Part shown: in pieces, positions 23,011-33,355 of the stretch
How the letters are laid out: each line of letters starts with the position of its first letter
Numbering within the stretch: the first letter of the stretch is position 1
NCBI GenBank assembly: GCA_947044405.1
Contig: CAMRHE010000054.1
Span: forward strand, 8,013,501 to 8,077,500
Reading direction: 5' to 3'
DNA length: 64,000 bases
Source: Leptodactylus fallax
Taxonomy: Eukaryota > Chordata > Amphibia > Anura > Leptodactylidae
Position numbers and translations under genes: made by a program
The notes under the pieces: generated by a model
What the model saw: only the letters and a program-made list of their open reading frames with translations
Database searches by the model: none
Told to the model about the DNA's origin: nothing

Positions 23011-23050
23011 TATTATACTCTGGGGTCTTTTCAGACCCCAGAGTATAATA
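23011..23050. repeat. Perfect 18-bp hairpin
   Basis: TATTATACTCTGGGGTCT, loop TTTC, then its exact complement. Variants of the same hairpin occur at 23296-23334 and 51984-52026. Confidence 0.9.
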
Positions 23051-24018
23051 ATCGGAGACCCAGGGGAGGATAGAAATATAAAAAAACAATGCTACTTACC
23101 TGTTCCTCGCTCCGGTGCATGCCGTGCGCTACTTCGGCCTTCTTCAATGTTGGACCAGGCTGGCATCACGTGATGCGGGCCGGCGTCGTGACGCAAACGT
23201 CTGGGATGTCACCAAACAGGCCCGAAGCCTGGAGAAGTGTAGGAGAGGTAAGTACATTGTTTTTTATGTTTCCTCACATCCCCTGGGCCTCCGATTATTA
23301 TACTCCGGGGTCTGAAAAACCCCAGAGTATAATGATAGTAGTGTTTGTGGGGTTCGGCCCGCGGCCTTACCTACTGATCCCCGCTACTGCGTACAGCCAC
23401 CTCCGCAGAATGGGAAGCGCTGGCGGCCATGAGCAGGACCCCATGAAACGGTAAGTATATAGGGCCTGTTGCCTGCTGGGGTTACTCCAGCAGGTAACGG
23501 CCTATTAAAAAAAAAAAAAAAAAGCATCAGGGGCCCACGGGGCCCCGTAGTGTCCCGGGCCCTGTGGCAGCCGCTACCGCTGCTACCCCTGGTAGTTACG
23601 CCCCTGATACCAACCCATAGAATACAGGTGACATGTCATTTTGGCTGCATAGTGAACACAGTAAAAACAAAGCCTGTAAGAAAGTCACGTAAACAGTTTT
23701 TCTCCAATTCCACCCCATTCTGAATTTTTTGTCCAGCTTCCCAGTACATTATATGGAATATTAAATGGTACCATATCGAAGTGCACTTTGTCCAACAATC
23801 ATTAAGCCCACATACAGCTCTATGAACAGAAAAATAAAAAACCTAGCTCCGATCATGCTGGAGCTAGGTTTCTAAGGTGGTGCTTACAGTACTGCACATG
23901 TGTGAGATAGGATAGAAAAGAAAAAACAATCATCTAGTCTGTATGCTTATTAATGATTGGTTAATGTCAGCAGAATGCATGCATAATAACATGGACAAGG
24001 CTCCTAAGTCTCTATATT

Positions 24019-24219
24019 AAGGCCTGGTTCACATCTGCGTTCGGGTTTCCGTTTGGGGAGTCCGCAAGCAGCACATTTGTCTCCGCATGTTTCGTGCAGA
24101 AACCGAGCGGAAACCACACGATCCAGGTAAACCGCTTTTTATGCGTATAGGTTTCCATTCGGGTGTCCCCTAGCGGACTCTCCGAACGGAAACCCTAACG
24201 CAGATGTGAACCGGGCTTT
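24019..24219. mobile_element. Small frog MITE (GGCCTGGTTCACATCTGCG ends)
   Basis: About 200 bases. The left end AAGGCCTGGTTCACATCTGC and the right end GCAGATGTGAACCGGGCTTT are inverted, and further inverse words (GTTTCCGTT / AACGGAAAC) lie inside. This is a very common frog interspersed repeat type. No target duplication was resolved. Confidence 0.8.
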
Positions 24220-24612
24220 ATGTAAACGTTGATTTTAATGTACAGTATACCAGTCAATGTTTACAGAAGAATAAAATAAGTAATTCATTTCCTGCCACAG
24301 TCCAAAAACATGCTTATAATTCCTATGAAAATTGTCCCTAATGTGCATGAGTGTGTCTTAGGTACAGATATAAAATTGTGAGTCTTATTAAAGATAAGGA
24401 CTGATGTGATTGATGACAATCTATATATAGTAAGTAATATGTTAGAATTACAAAGGGGATATAATGGGGAATAATATGTAAAATGCTAATTACAATCACA
24501 ATAAGATGCAGAAGCACCACAAACTGAAAAACTGTCCACTACTTTATCACATTTTTTATCAATTACAATTATGTTTAAAACTTTCAAATCTTTTCTTCTA
24601 CTTTACCTACTA

Positions 24613-24831
24613 CAACCCCAATTCCAATGAAGTTGGAACGTGTTGCAGGCATCAAATTCAAAATGAGTAAATATTTGCAAAAAACAAATAAAGTTTATCC
24701 GTTTGAGCTTTAAATATCTTGTCTTTGTATTGTATTGAATTGAATATATGTTGAAAGGGATTTGCAAATAATCGTGTTCTGTTTTTATTTATGTTTTACA
24801 CAACATTCCAACTTCATTGGAATTGGGGTTG
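24613..24831. mobile_element. Mariner-type MITE with TA duplication
   Basis: 219 bases between TA dinucleotides (24611-24612, 24832-24833). The inverted ends are CAACCCCAATTCCAATGAAG and CTTCATTGGAATTGGGGTTG, exact complements over 20 bases. It is too short to code for a transposase. Confidence 0.88.
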
Positions 24832-24833
24832 TA

Positions 24834-26040
24834 CTATGTTAACATTCTACTTGGTTTCAGAAGTAATTTGCAGCTGCATACTTTTGTATCCTGTATGAGT
24901 TCTGTAGGATTGCTTCATAGGTTTTCATTTCATTTTATTTGTCCTGTTGTATGCGTTTCATATAATACCTTATTCCATCTTTCTTATATTTAGTTAGATC
25001 CCATGGGATCTCATTAATGTGTTTGTATGTGTGTGCCTGACTTTATTTGCTTTCTTATGAAGACATAGAAGGCTACACTTTGTAGGTATAGCCCTAAGGC
25101 TATAAAAGTCCCATGATTGTTTTCTGTTGTGTTAGGAATATCACCTTTAATTTAAACTGCTACACTGTCCGAGTCATATAAAGATATGCAAACAGCATGT
25201 GTTGGGGGGGGGGGGTGACAATCACAAAAATAGATGACTTGTCCTTACAAAGCACTCTTAAATGAACAACAAATTTACAACCTATATTTTCCGTTTAACC
25301 CTGAATAATACGATAGGGAACTCAACAACACTACAATGTCCTATTTAGAGTAACCCTCTTATAATTAATCAAAAAACGACAATTAATCCAAAATTTAACA
25401 ATGATTATAAATGTATTTATTGAGCCAAAACATGATGAAATAATGTTAAAAACAAAGTGGCAATAGAGAGACAAAAGCGGTGGAGGTCACAGCAAATACC
25501 GTGGGAGATCAATACATAAATAGCAATTTCATGGACAATAAAAGGAAAGAACCATAAATTCCATAGTAAGATAGCTCAATCTATTGTGCAATTCATAAAT
25601 ATACACCAATATTGCAGTAGGTAAGTAAAAGATTACATTTGTCAAAGCATAACTCCATTTGGGTTAGAAATAGGTGTCCCCACTATGTAAGGTAACAGGA
25701 AAATGCCATATGCATATAAAAGGTAAATAGTCCCACCTGTCCTTAGGGAAATATACACCCACAATAAGTATAGATGAAATCGCCAAAAGAGATTCTAGTA
25801 GTTACACACACACAATCAGTTACATTTTCGCCATGCAGGAAGGGAAAGTAAGCAGTCAAATACATACCATGGCTTGTTGCGACCCCCAGCCCCTATGCAC
25901 GTTTTGCCCCTGCTTCTTCAGGTGGCTGCACGTAGAGGTGCAAAAGCCAGGTATGTATGGGGATACTCACATGTGTTGGCCATTAGTGATGAAGCGGTGG
26001 CATCTCAGGAGTCAAGCTGGTGACGTGGATCCACCGTGAC
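24834..26040. other. Non-coding; possible Penelope tail near right end
   Basis: A G run lies at 25204-25215. At 25880-25925 the minus strand reads CCTGAAGAAGCAGGGGC then AAAACG, a wording common near Penelope-like element tails and similar to decayed hammerhead cores. No ORF or repeat edges were identified elsewhere. Confidence 0.35.
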
Positions 26041-26249
26041 TCGTAATCTCACAAAGCACAATTGGGTGGAAAGCGTGTGTGGACAGCAATTTTCATGTTT
26101 TGCCACAGATGCTCAATGGGATTTAGGATTGGACTTTGAGTGGGCCATTCTAACACATGAATATTCTTTGATCTAAACCATTCCACTGTAGCTCTGGCTC
26201 TATGTTTAGGGTCATTGTCTTTCTGGAAGATGAATCTTCCATGCAGCCT

Positions 26250-26690
26250 CTAACAGGTTTTAGTCCAGGATTGCCTTGTATTTAGCTCCATCCATCTTCC
26301 CATCAACACTGACCAGCTTCCCTTTCCCTGCTGAAGAAAAGCATCCCCGCAGCATGATGCTGTGGATTTGTGGAGTGCACGAATTATAGTTGTCCTGTGG
26401 ACAGATTCTCCCACCTGAGCTGTGGATTTCTGCAGCTCCTCCAGAGTGATCATGGGCCTCTTTGCTGCTTTCCTGATCAGTGCTCTCCTTGCTGGATCTG
26501 TCAGTTTAGGTGGACGGCCATGTCTTGGTGTGTTTGCAGTTGTAGAATACTTTTTCCATTTTTGGATGATGGATTGGACAGTGCTCCTTGGGATGCTCAA
26601 AGCTTGGGATATGTTTTTATAACCTAACCCTGCTTTAAACGTCTCCAGAACTTTATCTCTGACCTTTCTGGTGAGTTCCTTGGTCTTCAT
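26250..26690 (-). pseudogene. Tc1 transposase, N-terminal half
   Basis: 146 codons from the Met at 26690. The paired helix-turn-helix DNA-binding region is intact (K-E-L-T-R-K-V-R-D-K-V, then STVQSIIQKWKKY and the GRPPKLTD hook), followed by VHRTTIIRALH. After about residue 108 the frame passes a deletion junction and becomes meaningless. Catalytic D and E residues are not in this frame; remnants of the NDPKH and PIEHLW blocks can be read downstream near 26100-26220 in other frames. Confidence 0.8.
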
Positions 26691-26902
26691 GAAGCTGTTT
26701 GTTCACTAGTGTTCTCAAACAAACCTCTGAGGCCTTCATATTGAGACAAAATTACATACAGCTGGACTCTATTAACTAAGTGACTTCTCAAGGCAATTGA
26801 TTGCACTGGATTTTATTTAGGGGTATCAGAGTACAGGGGGCTGCATACTTTTGCACATCACACTTTTCAGATTTTTATTTGATTAAAATTTTGAAAACCA
26901 TG

Positions 26903-27546
26903 TGTGATGAACCAACCCTCAGTTTTATATCTTTCTTGGAAGTGTGTTTTTACTTGCTCATGTGAGTCCTCCCCCTACTTGTTGGAATGTTGTGCTTAAG
27001 TTGGGTTTACACCGCTGGACGATACGCTTCACTGGTTTTTAGCCCTGGCCAGATGGCGATGGGGGATAGTAGTCCAGTGACCTTAACTTCACCCATCCCT
27101 CCCAGCACCTAGGAAGGTACCCATCTCTCCGAGGATTCTGCAAAGGAGGGAGAAGGAGGGCTGGCTGGGGGAGGTGAAGGGTGGGGCTGAAGAGGGTCTC
27201 ACACTGAGGTGGGGTGAGGTCTTTTGTCTGTGTGTGGAGCCTGAAAGGAAAACAGCTAAGAGCAAGCTGGGCTCGGGTATTACTCTATACTTTATTCCCA
27301 TTTTTGTTTTATGTGCTGTGTCATCGCACTTTTGCTCGTATGTTTATGCTTGATCATATTAATATTGTATATTTCTGTATATGCTATTAATTAGTACCGA
27401 CCCACTTGGGTTATTAAATATATAAAATTTATACAGCTCGTTTCATTCTATCCTACGAATCCGGTCCGCTCACGGGTTGTGAGTGAAAGGTTTAGAAGGG
27501 TGATCGCAGGTAGGCGAAGAGGCTTGGCAAGGCGATATTCTTCACA
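26903..27546 (+). mobile_element. Solo LTR with CCATG duplication
   Basis: 644 bases, TGTGATGAAC..TTCTTCACA, with perfect 5-bp duplications CCATG (26898-26902, 27547-27551), inside the Tc1 copy. It has AATATATAAAATTTATACAG near 27415. Its right third is related to the LTR-like segment at 36010-36732. No internal region remains. Strand is inferred from this shared 3' part. Confidence 0.85.
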
Positions 27547-27921
27547 CCATGTATCATTTTCGTTCCACTTCACAATTGTGCTACTTTGTGTTGGTCTATC
27601 ACTTAAAATCTCAATAAAATACATTTAAGTTTGTGGTTTTAAGGTGATAAAATGTGACAAAGTTCAAGGAGTATGAATACTTTTGCAAGCCACTGTATAG
27701 TGAATGTGAATTCACTATAAATGGTAGAATTAGATGATTTATTTTATTTTTTTATTTGATTTATTGAGCATGAAAAAAAAATTGAAATGTTGTATTTTTT
27801 CTTGTTTCTGTTGCTTTTCCTTTACATAAGAGCCACAAAATAAAAATATATTAGTTCAGTTTAAATGAGTGGCATATCACAACAACGGAGAGTGAGAGTG
27901 AGTCACGTGAGCGGGAGGAGT

Positions 27922-28302
27922 CAGCTGTGAGCGGGAGTCAGCGTTGCGGCGTTGCAGCGTGCAGAGGGCAGACCGCTGTGTCCCGGGGGCTTTTCACAGC
28001 GGCGAGCAGTGGCCCAGCAGCGGCCCAGTGCGGCCAGGAGAGAGCTTCCGGCCTACTGCCGGGCGGCAGCAGCAAGAGGAAGAGCAGAGGCGCCCTACAC
28101 GGGAGGGAGGGACGGACACCCAGACTGCCACCCGGGGAGCAGCCCGCCGTGCCCGCTGGTCAGCTGTGAGCGGGAGTCATCTGTGAGCGGGAGTCAGCTG
28201 TGAGCGGGAGTCAGCGTTGCAGCGTGCGGAGGGTAGACCGCTGTGTCCCGGGGGCTTTTCACAGCGGCGAGCAGCAGCCCAGTGGGGCCAGGAGAGAGCT
28301 TC
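27922..28302 (+). repeat. Duplicated 5' UTR unit of the CR1 LINE
   Basis: The unit CAGCTGTGAGCGGGAGTCAG .. GACCGCTGTGTCCCGGGGGC .. GGCCAGGAGAGAGCTTC occurs at 27922-28050 and 28195-28302. Short extra repeats of GAGCGGGAGTCA lie between them. LINE 5' ends often carry promoter monomers; that role is inferred. Confidence 0.7.
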
Positions 28303-28344
28303 ACGGCGGCGAGCAGCGGTCCAGCACGGCCAGGAGAGAGGAAT

Positions 28345-29362
28345 ATGGAAGTGGAGAAAACTCACATGGTAAGCTGCAGCATATGCTATATGTTTACAGA
28401 TTTGCCTGACCATAAAGCCAACTTCACCTGTATGAAATGTAAACTAGTGGCCCTTTTAGAAGATAAAGTGCAGAGGTTGGAAGAAAGAATAGTGACGTTG
28501 AGAGGCATTAAAGAAAGTGAGGTTTTTATTGATGAGGCAGAAGCAAGCCTCTTGAATATAGTAAAGGAAGAAAGTATGAGAGAGCCTACAGTGGTGGAGG
28601 CTGAAGCAAACCTCCAAAATATAGTAAGGGAAGAATACTTGAGTGAACCTACAGAGGCAGATAATTGGATACAGGTGACCAAGAGATGCAAAAGGATCAC
28701 AAGGCCATCACCACTTACACAGCTAGGTAACCGATATGAAACTCTTATGCAGACTGATGAAAATGCTAAGAATAATCTATCAACAAAAGAAGAAACAAAA
28801 GTCACCCAGAGACAAGAGGGAGCAACAAGAAATAGTGTTGCGAGGAAAAAAAAGAAGAGTAGTGGTTATGGGCGACTCACTGCTAAGGGGCACAGAGGCA
28901 ACTGTCTGCAGGCCAGATTTAACTGCACGAGAAGTATGCTGCCTCCCAGGAGCAAAAGTTAAGGATGTGGCCGATAGGATTCCATGCCTCTTCAGCTCCA
29001 AGGATATCTACCCATTTTTGCTGATACATGTGGGTACAAACGACACGGCAAAAAATGATTTACCAACTATTCGTAAAGACTTTGAAAATCTAGGAAAGAA
29101 AGTGAAGGAACTGGATGCGCAGGTAGTATTTTCATCAATTCTCCCAGTTGATGGTTATGGTATCAGGAGATGGAATAAAATACTAGAGGTAAACAAGTGG
29201 CTTCGACAGTGGTGTAGAGAGCAAGGATTTGGATTTCTGGACCATGGAGTGAATTACTTCTATGGAGGACTCCTTGCTAGAGATGGGATACATCTCACAA
29301 AGCCTGGGAAACACATATTTGCCAGAAGACTTGCCACACTTATCAGGAGGGCTTTAAACTAG
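28345..29362 (+). pseudogene. CR1 ORF1 protein with SGNH esterase domain
   Basis: The ATG at 28345 is the likely start. The N terminus has a Cys-rich pair (C-S-I-C near residue 12 and C-M-K-C near residue 31), then a coiled coil (about 35-55) and a basic stretch. After a frameshift at the A8 run 28846-28853, the C-terminal half (to 29362) is an SGNH/GDSL esterase fold: VVVMGDSLLRG (Ser), HVGTNDTA (Asn) and DGIHLTKPG (Asp-His). CR1 ORF1 proteins bind element RNA; the esterase role is still unclear. Apart from the one-base shift, the frame is clean. Confidence 0.88.
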
Positions 29363-29373
29363 AAGAGGAGGGG

Positions 29374-30848
29374 ATGGGAAGTAAAAAGAAAGACAAGAAC
29401 ATGCAGCTAAAGGATATACTAAACAAGGTTACTAGATGTGGTAATGAGGACCCCAGACAGGATACTCAGAAGGAAATTAAGAAAAAGGAAGTATCAGAGC
29501 GCAATCTGAAATGTTTTTACACAAACGCACAAAGCATGGGAAACAAACAGGGAGAATTAGAGCTGATAATACAGAATGAAAAATATGATGTCATTGGTAT
29601 TACAGAAACTTGGTGGAACGATAAGCATGATTGGAATATACAGATGGAAGGATACAACATTAAAAAAAAATAGAACTAATAAAAGAGGGGGAGGAGTTGC
29701 ATTGTATGTTAAAAAAGATCACATTTCCACGGAAATCACAGTTTTACCAAATGATAATTTATTGGAAAATATTTGGGTAACAATTCAGGGGAAAAACAAT
29801 GATAAGGACATCATAATAGGTGTTTATTATAGACCACCAGGACAGACAGAAGACATGGATGAGATTTTTTTCACAGCAAATGACCACGCTTTCGAAGAAA
29901 TATGAAATTGTTATCATGGGAGACTTTAATTACCCAGATATTCATTGGGAAACTCACACAGCTACGAGTAAAAGCTCTATCAAATTTTTATCCTCTCTAG
30001 CAGACAACTTCATTGCCCAGTTAGTAGAAAAAAAACACGAGAGGAACATCCATTCTGGACCTAGTTTTAACTAACAAGGAGGACATGGTTAAGGAATTAA
30101 GGGTAGCAGGGACATTGGGATTCAGCGACCATGCTATACTCGAGTTTGGGGTTGTAAGAAGAAGAAGACCTGAGAAGACAAAGACTAGAAGGCTCAATTT
30201 TAGTAGGGCAGATTTTAGGGGCCTAAAGGCAAGGGTTAGTAGAATTCCATGGCGAAAAATACTTAAGCACAAAAATGCACATGAGGGGTGGGAAATTTTC
30301 CGTAGGGAAATCATTAATGCACAGGAACTAACAATACCTAGAAGCAAGAAAAATGGGAATCACCTAAAAACTCCAGGATGGATGACCCAAAAATTACATA
30401 ACCTACTAAAAAAGAAAAAGGAAACATACAACAAGTGGAAGATGGGAGCTATATCTAAGGGAGAGTATACAGCAGTTTGCAGACTCTGCAAGATAAGCAT
30501 TAAAAAAGCTAAGGCTGAATACGAATTGAAGCTTGCAAAAGAAGTTAAGAGTAAGGTAAAAGGTTTTTGGGGATATGTTAAGAGCAAAAGAAAAGTGAAG
30601 GAAACCATTGGAGTCCTGAAGAACGATAAGGGTGAAAAAGTTAACATGGTGGATCAGCAGGTGGAGTTACTAAATTCATATTTTGTATCCATCCGTCTTC
30701 TCCCAAGAAATGGATGGAAATATCAACATAAATGGTGATAGTGATGAGGGGAAAGAGGACTCCAAGCTGATTATAAGTGAAGGTTTGGTAAGAGAACATT
30801 TAGCTAAGATTAAGGAAACCAAGTCCCCAGGACCGGATGATTTACAAC
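29374..30848 (+). pseudogene. CR1 ORF2, endonuclease part
   Basis: The ATG lies at 29374, 11 bases after ORF1. APE-type endonuclease motifs are in order: YTNAQSM (start), ITETWW (catalytic E), [25 protein letters not shown] and SDHAILEF (terminal S-D-H). Then comes the lysine-rich linker up to SPGPDD. The reading frame changes at A9 (29662-29670), T7 (29875-29881), A8 (30028-30035) and at a 4-base duplication near 30689. Visible open blocks are 29374-29673, 29576-29905, 29820-30074 and 30085-30738. Confidence 0.87.
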
Positions 30849-31589
30849 TGTGGGAGCAATAATTAGAAAATGGAAGACATACACACTGATAATCTCCCTC
30901 GATCAGGGGCTCCACGCAAGATCTCACCCCTTGGGGTCAAAATGATCACAAGAATGGTGAGCAAAAATCCCAAAACCACATGGAGGGACCTAGTGAATGA
31001 CCTGCAGAAAGTTGGGCCTAACATAACAAAGGCTACCGTCAGTAACACACTACATTTGGATGTTCCAGAAAAGTATTAGGAGAAGTCATATGGTCAGATG
31101 AAACCAAAGTAGAACTGTTTGGTAGAAACACAACTTGTCGTGTTTGAAGGAGACTGAATGCTGAGTTGCATCCAAAGAACACCATACCTACTGTGAAGCA
31201 TTGGGGTGGCAACCAGGGCCGGCGTTAGGGGGGGGGCAAACTGGGCAATTGCCCAGGGCCCCGTCCCCAAAGGGGCCCCCGGGATCCGGAGCCTAATTAC
31301 TCGGGATCCCGGAGTCAGGCCCGGCCATATCAATAACAGAAAGGGACCCAGCGTCATGTGCCGCAGAGTCCCTTTCCGAGGTGAGTAAATATAACAAACA
31401 TTTTTACTCACGTGTCCTTGGCTTGGCATCCGACGTCATCTTCCGGCGTTCCGGACATCACCGCTGAGGCTTGGCCACAGCGGTCACGTGGGGCGTGCTG
31501 ACAGCTTGCCTCACGTTATCGCTGAGGCCCAATCACAGGCCTCAGCGATGACGTCGCTGACGTATGCTCTCCAGAGGGGACCCCAGTGT

Positions 31590-32640
31590 ATGAGGGGGGG
31601 GGGCTCTGGAGAGCATATTATACTGTTTTGGGCCACTGTGGAGCATTATACCTGGGGGGGCCTCTGGAGAGCATATTATACTGTTTTGGGCCACTGTGGA
31701 GCATTATACTGGGGTAACCTCTCTGGGCAGTATATTATACTGTGTGGAGGCCATTCTGGAGTATGTTATACTGAGTGGGGTCACTGTGGAGCATTATTTT
31801 GGGGGGCCATCAGCAGAGCATATTATATTGTGTGGCGCCACTGTGGGGCATTTTTCGGCGGGGAACTAAGGAACATTATACTAGGGGGCCCTCTGGGAAG
31901 CATATTATACTGCGTGGGGCCTACTGTGGAACATTATACTGGGGGACGCTCTGGGGAGCATAATATATTGCGTGGGGCCACTGTGGAGCAAAATACTGGG
32001 GGGGGCACTGTGGAGCATTATACTAGTGGAGGCCCTCTGGAGAGCATATTATACTATGGGCCACTGTGGAGCTTTATACTGGGGGGAAGGGGCAGTGTGG
32101 GGAGCCTGTTATACTGTGTGGGACCACTGTGGAGTGTATTATATTGTGTGGGGCTTTTCAGGAGCATGGTATACTCTGTGGAGTCATTGTAGAGCATTAT
32201 ACTGGGGGGGACCACTGTGGAGCATTATACTGGGGGAACCTCTCTGGGTAGTATATCATACTGTGTGGAGGCCATTGTGGAGCATGTTATACTGTGTTAG
32301 ACCACTGTGGAGCATTATACTGGGGGGCACTGTGGGGTGCATATTATACTGTATAGAGCATATTATATTGTGTGGGGCTGCTGGGGGAGCATATTGCACT
32401 ATCTAGGGCCACTAAGGGGTAGTATACTTTGTGGGCCACTGTGGAGTATTATACTGTGTAGAGCCTTATATACCATGTGGGGCCACTATGGGGGGCTCAG
32501 GGGAGCATTTTGTACTGTGTGGGGCCACTGTGGAGCATTATATACCATGTGGGGAAACTGTGGAGGGCTCAGGGGAGCATTGTATACTGTGGAGAACTAT
32601 ATACCATGTGGAGCATTATACTGTGGGGGGGGCTCAAAAT
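31590..32640 (+). repeat. Minisatellite of the hAT family
   Basis: Irregular units built from GGGGCCACTGTGGAGCATTA, TACTGGGG and CTCTGGGGAGCATATTATAC. Several overlapping frames stay open for 130-230 codons because the unit rarely contains stops; their Cys/His/Trp-rich translations are repeat products. The same units appear at 52100-52440. Confidence 0.85.
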
Positions 32641-32949
32641 TGCTCCTGGCAGCCCTGTGTGCTATGTCTGCATCACAGCTCCCTCACTATAATCTTGCAC
32701 ATATGTGTAGTGCTCCATGACCATGTCATTCCCCATACAGTACTGTGCATGAACTGGCCATGGAGTTATTGGGGCCTGCACAGTACTATAGCGGCTGACT
32801 ATATTGGGAACATACTCAGTAACACCAGATAGTCAGCACATATGTAAGACTTCAGTGAAGGAGCCGTGGTGTAGGCTATTAGCAGGAAGCTGTTTGGTGG
32901 GGCCCCAGAATAAGTTCCTCTGGTGGGCCTAAGGCCCTTCAGTCTGACA

Positions 32950-33355
32950 CTGTATAACGGAGAACTATTAAATATAAGGGTGGGTTACTATATATAATTG
33001 GGAAACTTAAATATGAGGGGGCTATTATAAGGGGGAACTATTATTTATAAGATGGGCTATTATTTATAAGGGGGGAATTGTTTATAAGTGGGGTATAATT
33101 GTTAAGTGGGGCTTATTTATAAAGGGGGCTATTAGTGATAATGGGGACTATTATTTATAAGGGTAACTATTATTTATGTGGTGGCTATTATTTATAAGGG
33201 AGCAGTATTATTTTTACGGGGTGACTGTTACTGATAAGGGGGAATATTACTGATACAGGGCACTATTTATCATTTATAAGGGCGCTATTACTGATAAGGG
33301 TGTAATATTATTTATAAGCAGGGACTATTATTTATAAGGAGGCGCTATAGTAACT
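32950..33355 (+). repeat. TTATAAGGGGG-type degenerate tandem repeat
   Basis: Units such as GGGGGCTATTATTTATAAG recur with variable length. The reverse complement fills 45930-46570. Confidence 0.8.

Larger units (their letters stand above)
22640..23606. mobile_element. hAT-like non-autonomous element
   Basis: The inverted ends are CAGTGGCGTAACTA and TAGTTACGCCCCTG. The 8-bp flanks ATACCGAC (22632-22639) and ATACCAAC (23607-23614) differ at one base, the size expected for hAT. The interior has a 31-bp minisatellite (22756-22985), a perfect hairpin (23011-23050), CpG-rich DNA and an A run at 23507-23523. There is no transposase. Confidence 0.8.
22163..23845 (-). mobile_element. TTAA MITE, CCCCTTCCCG family, reverse copy split by hAT
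   Basis: It begins after TTAA 22159-22162 with CCCATTCCTGAAATCCGCCG, the inverse of the family's right end. It proceeds to 22639, is interrupted by the hAT-like element, and resumes at 23607 (AATACAGGTGACATGTCATT) to AATGTA/TTAAGCCC blocks near 23810. The two parts join without a gap once the insert and its duplication are removed. Confidence 0.7.
26041..27695 (-). mobile_element. Tc1/mariner copy, left-truncated, split by solo LTR
   Basis: The right terminal part is classic Tc1 (ATGAATACTTTTGCAAGCCACTG followed by TA at 27696-27697) and resumes across the solo LTR at 26903-27546. The left end is missing; the match stops near 26041. The transposase lies on the minus strand with an internal deletion that removes most of the catalytic core. 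Confidence 0.8.
27881..30848 (+). mobile_element. CR1-type LINE, 3'-truncated
   Basis: Plus-strand element with a 5' UTR containing a duplicated unit, ORF1 with an esterase domain and ORF2 with an endonuclease. It stops at about 30848 just at the start of the RT domain (the S-P-G-P-D-D block), where a Tc1 sequence begins. RT and 3' UTR are absent. Four of its five frameshifts fall in homopolymers of 7-9 bases. Confidence 0.88.

Noticed and set aside
28177..28409. Small overlapping frames in the CR1 5' UTR
   Set aside because: They lie in a duplicated GC-rich leader and do not continue into ORF1.
31488..32832. Long repeat protein frames (up to 234 codons)
   Set aside because: They follow minisatellite units with few stops in several frames at once; the copies at 52100-52440 and in reverse are not conserved as protein.
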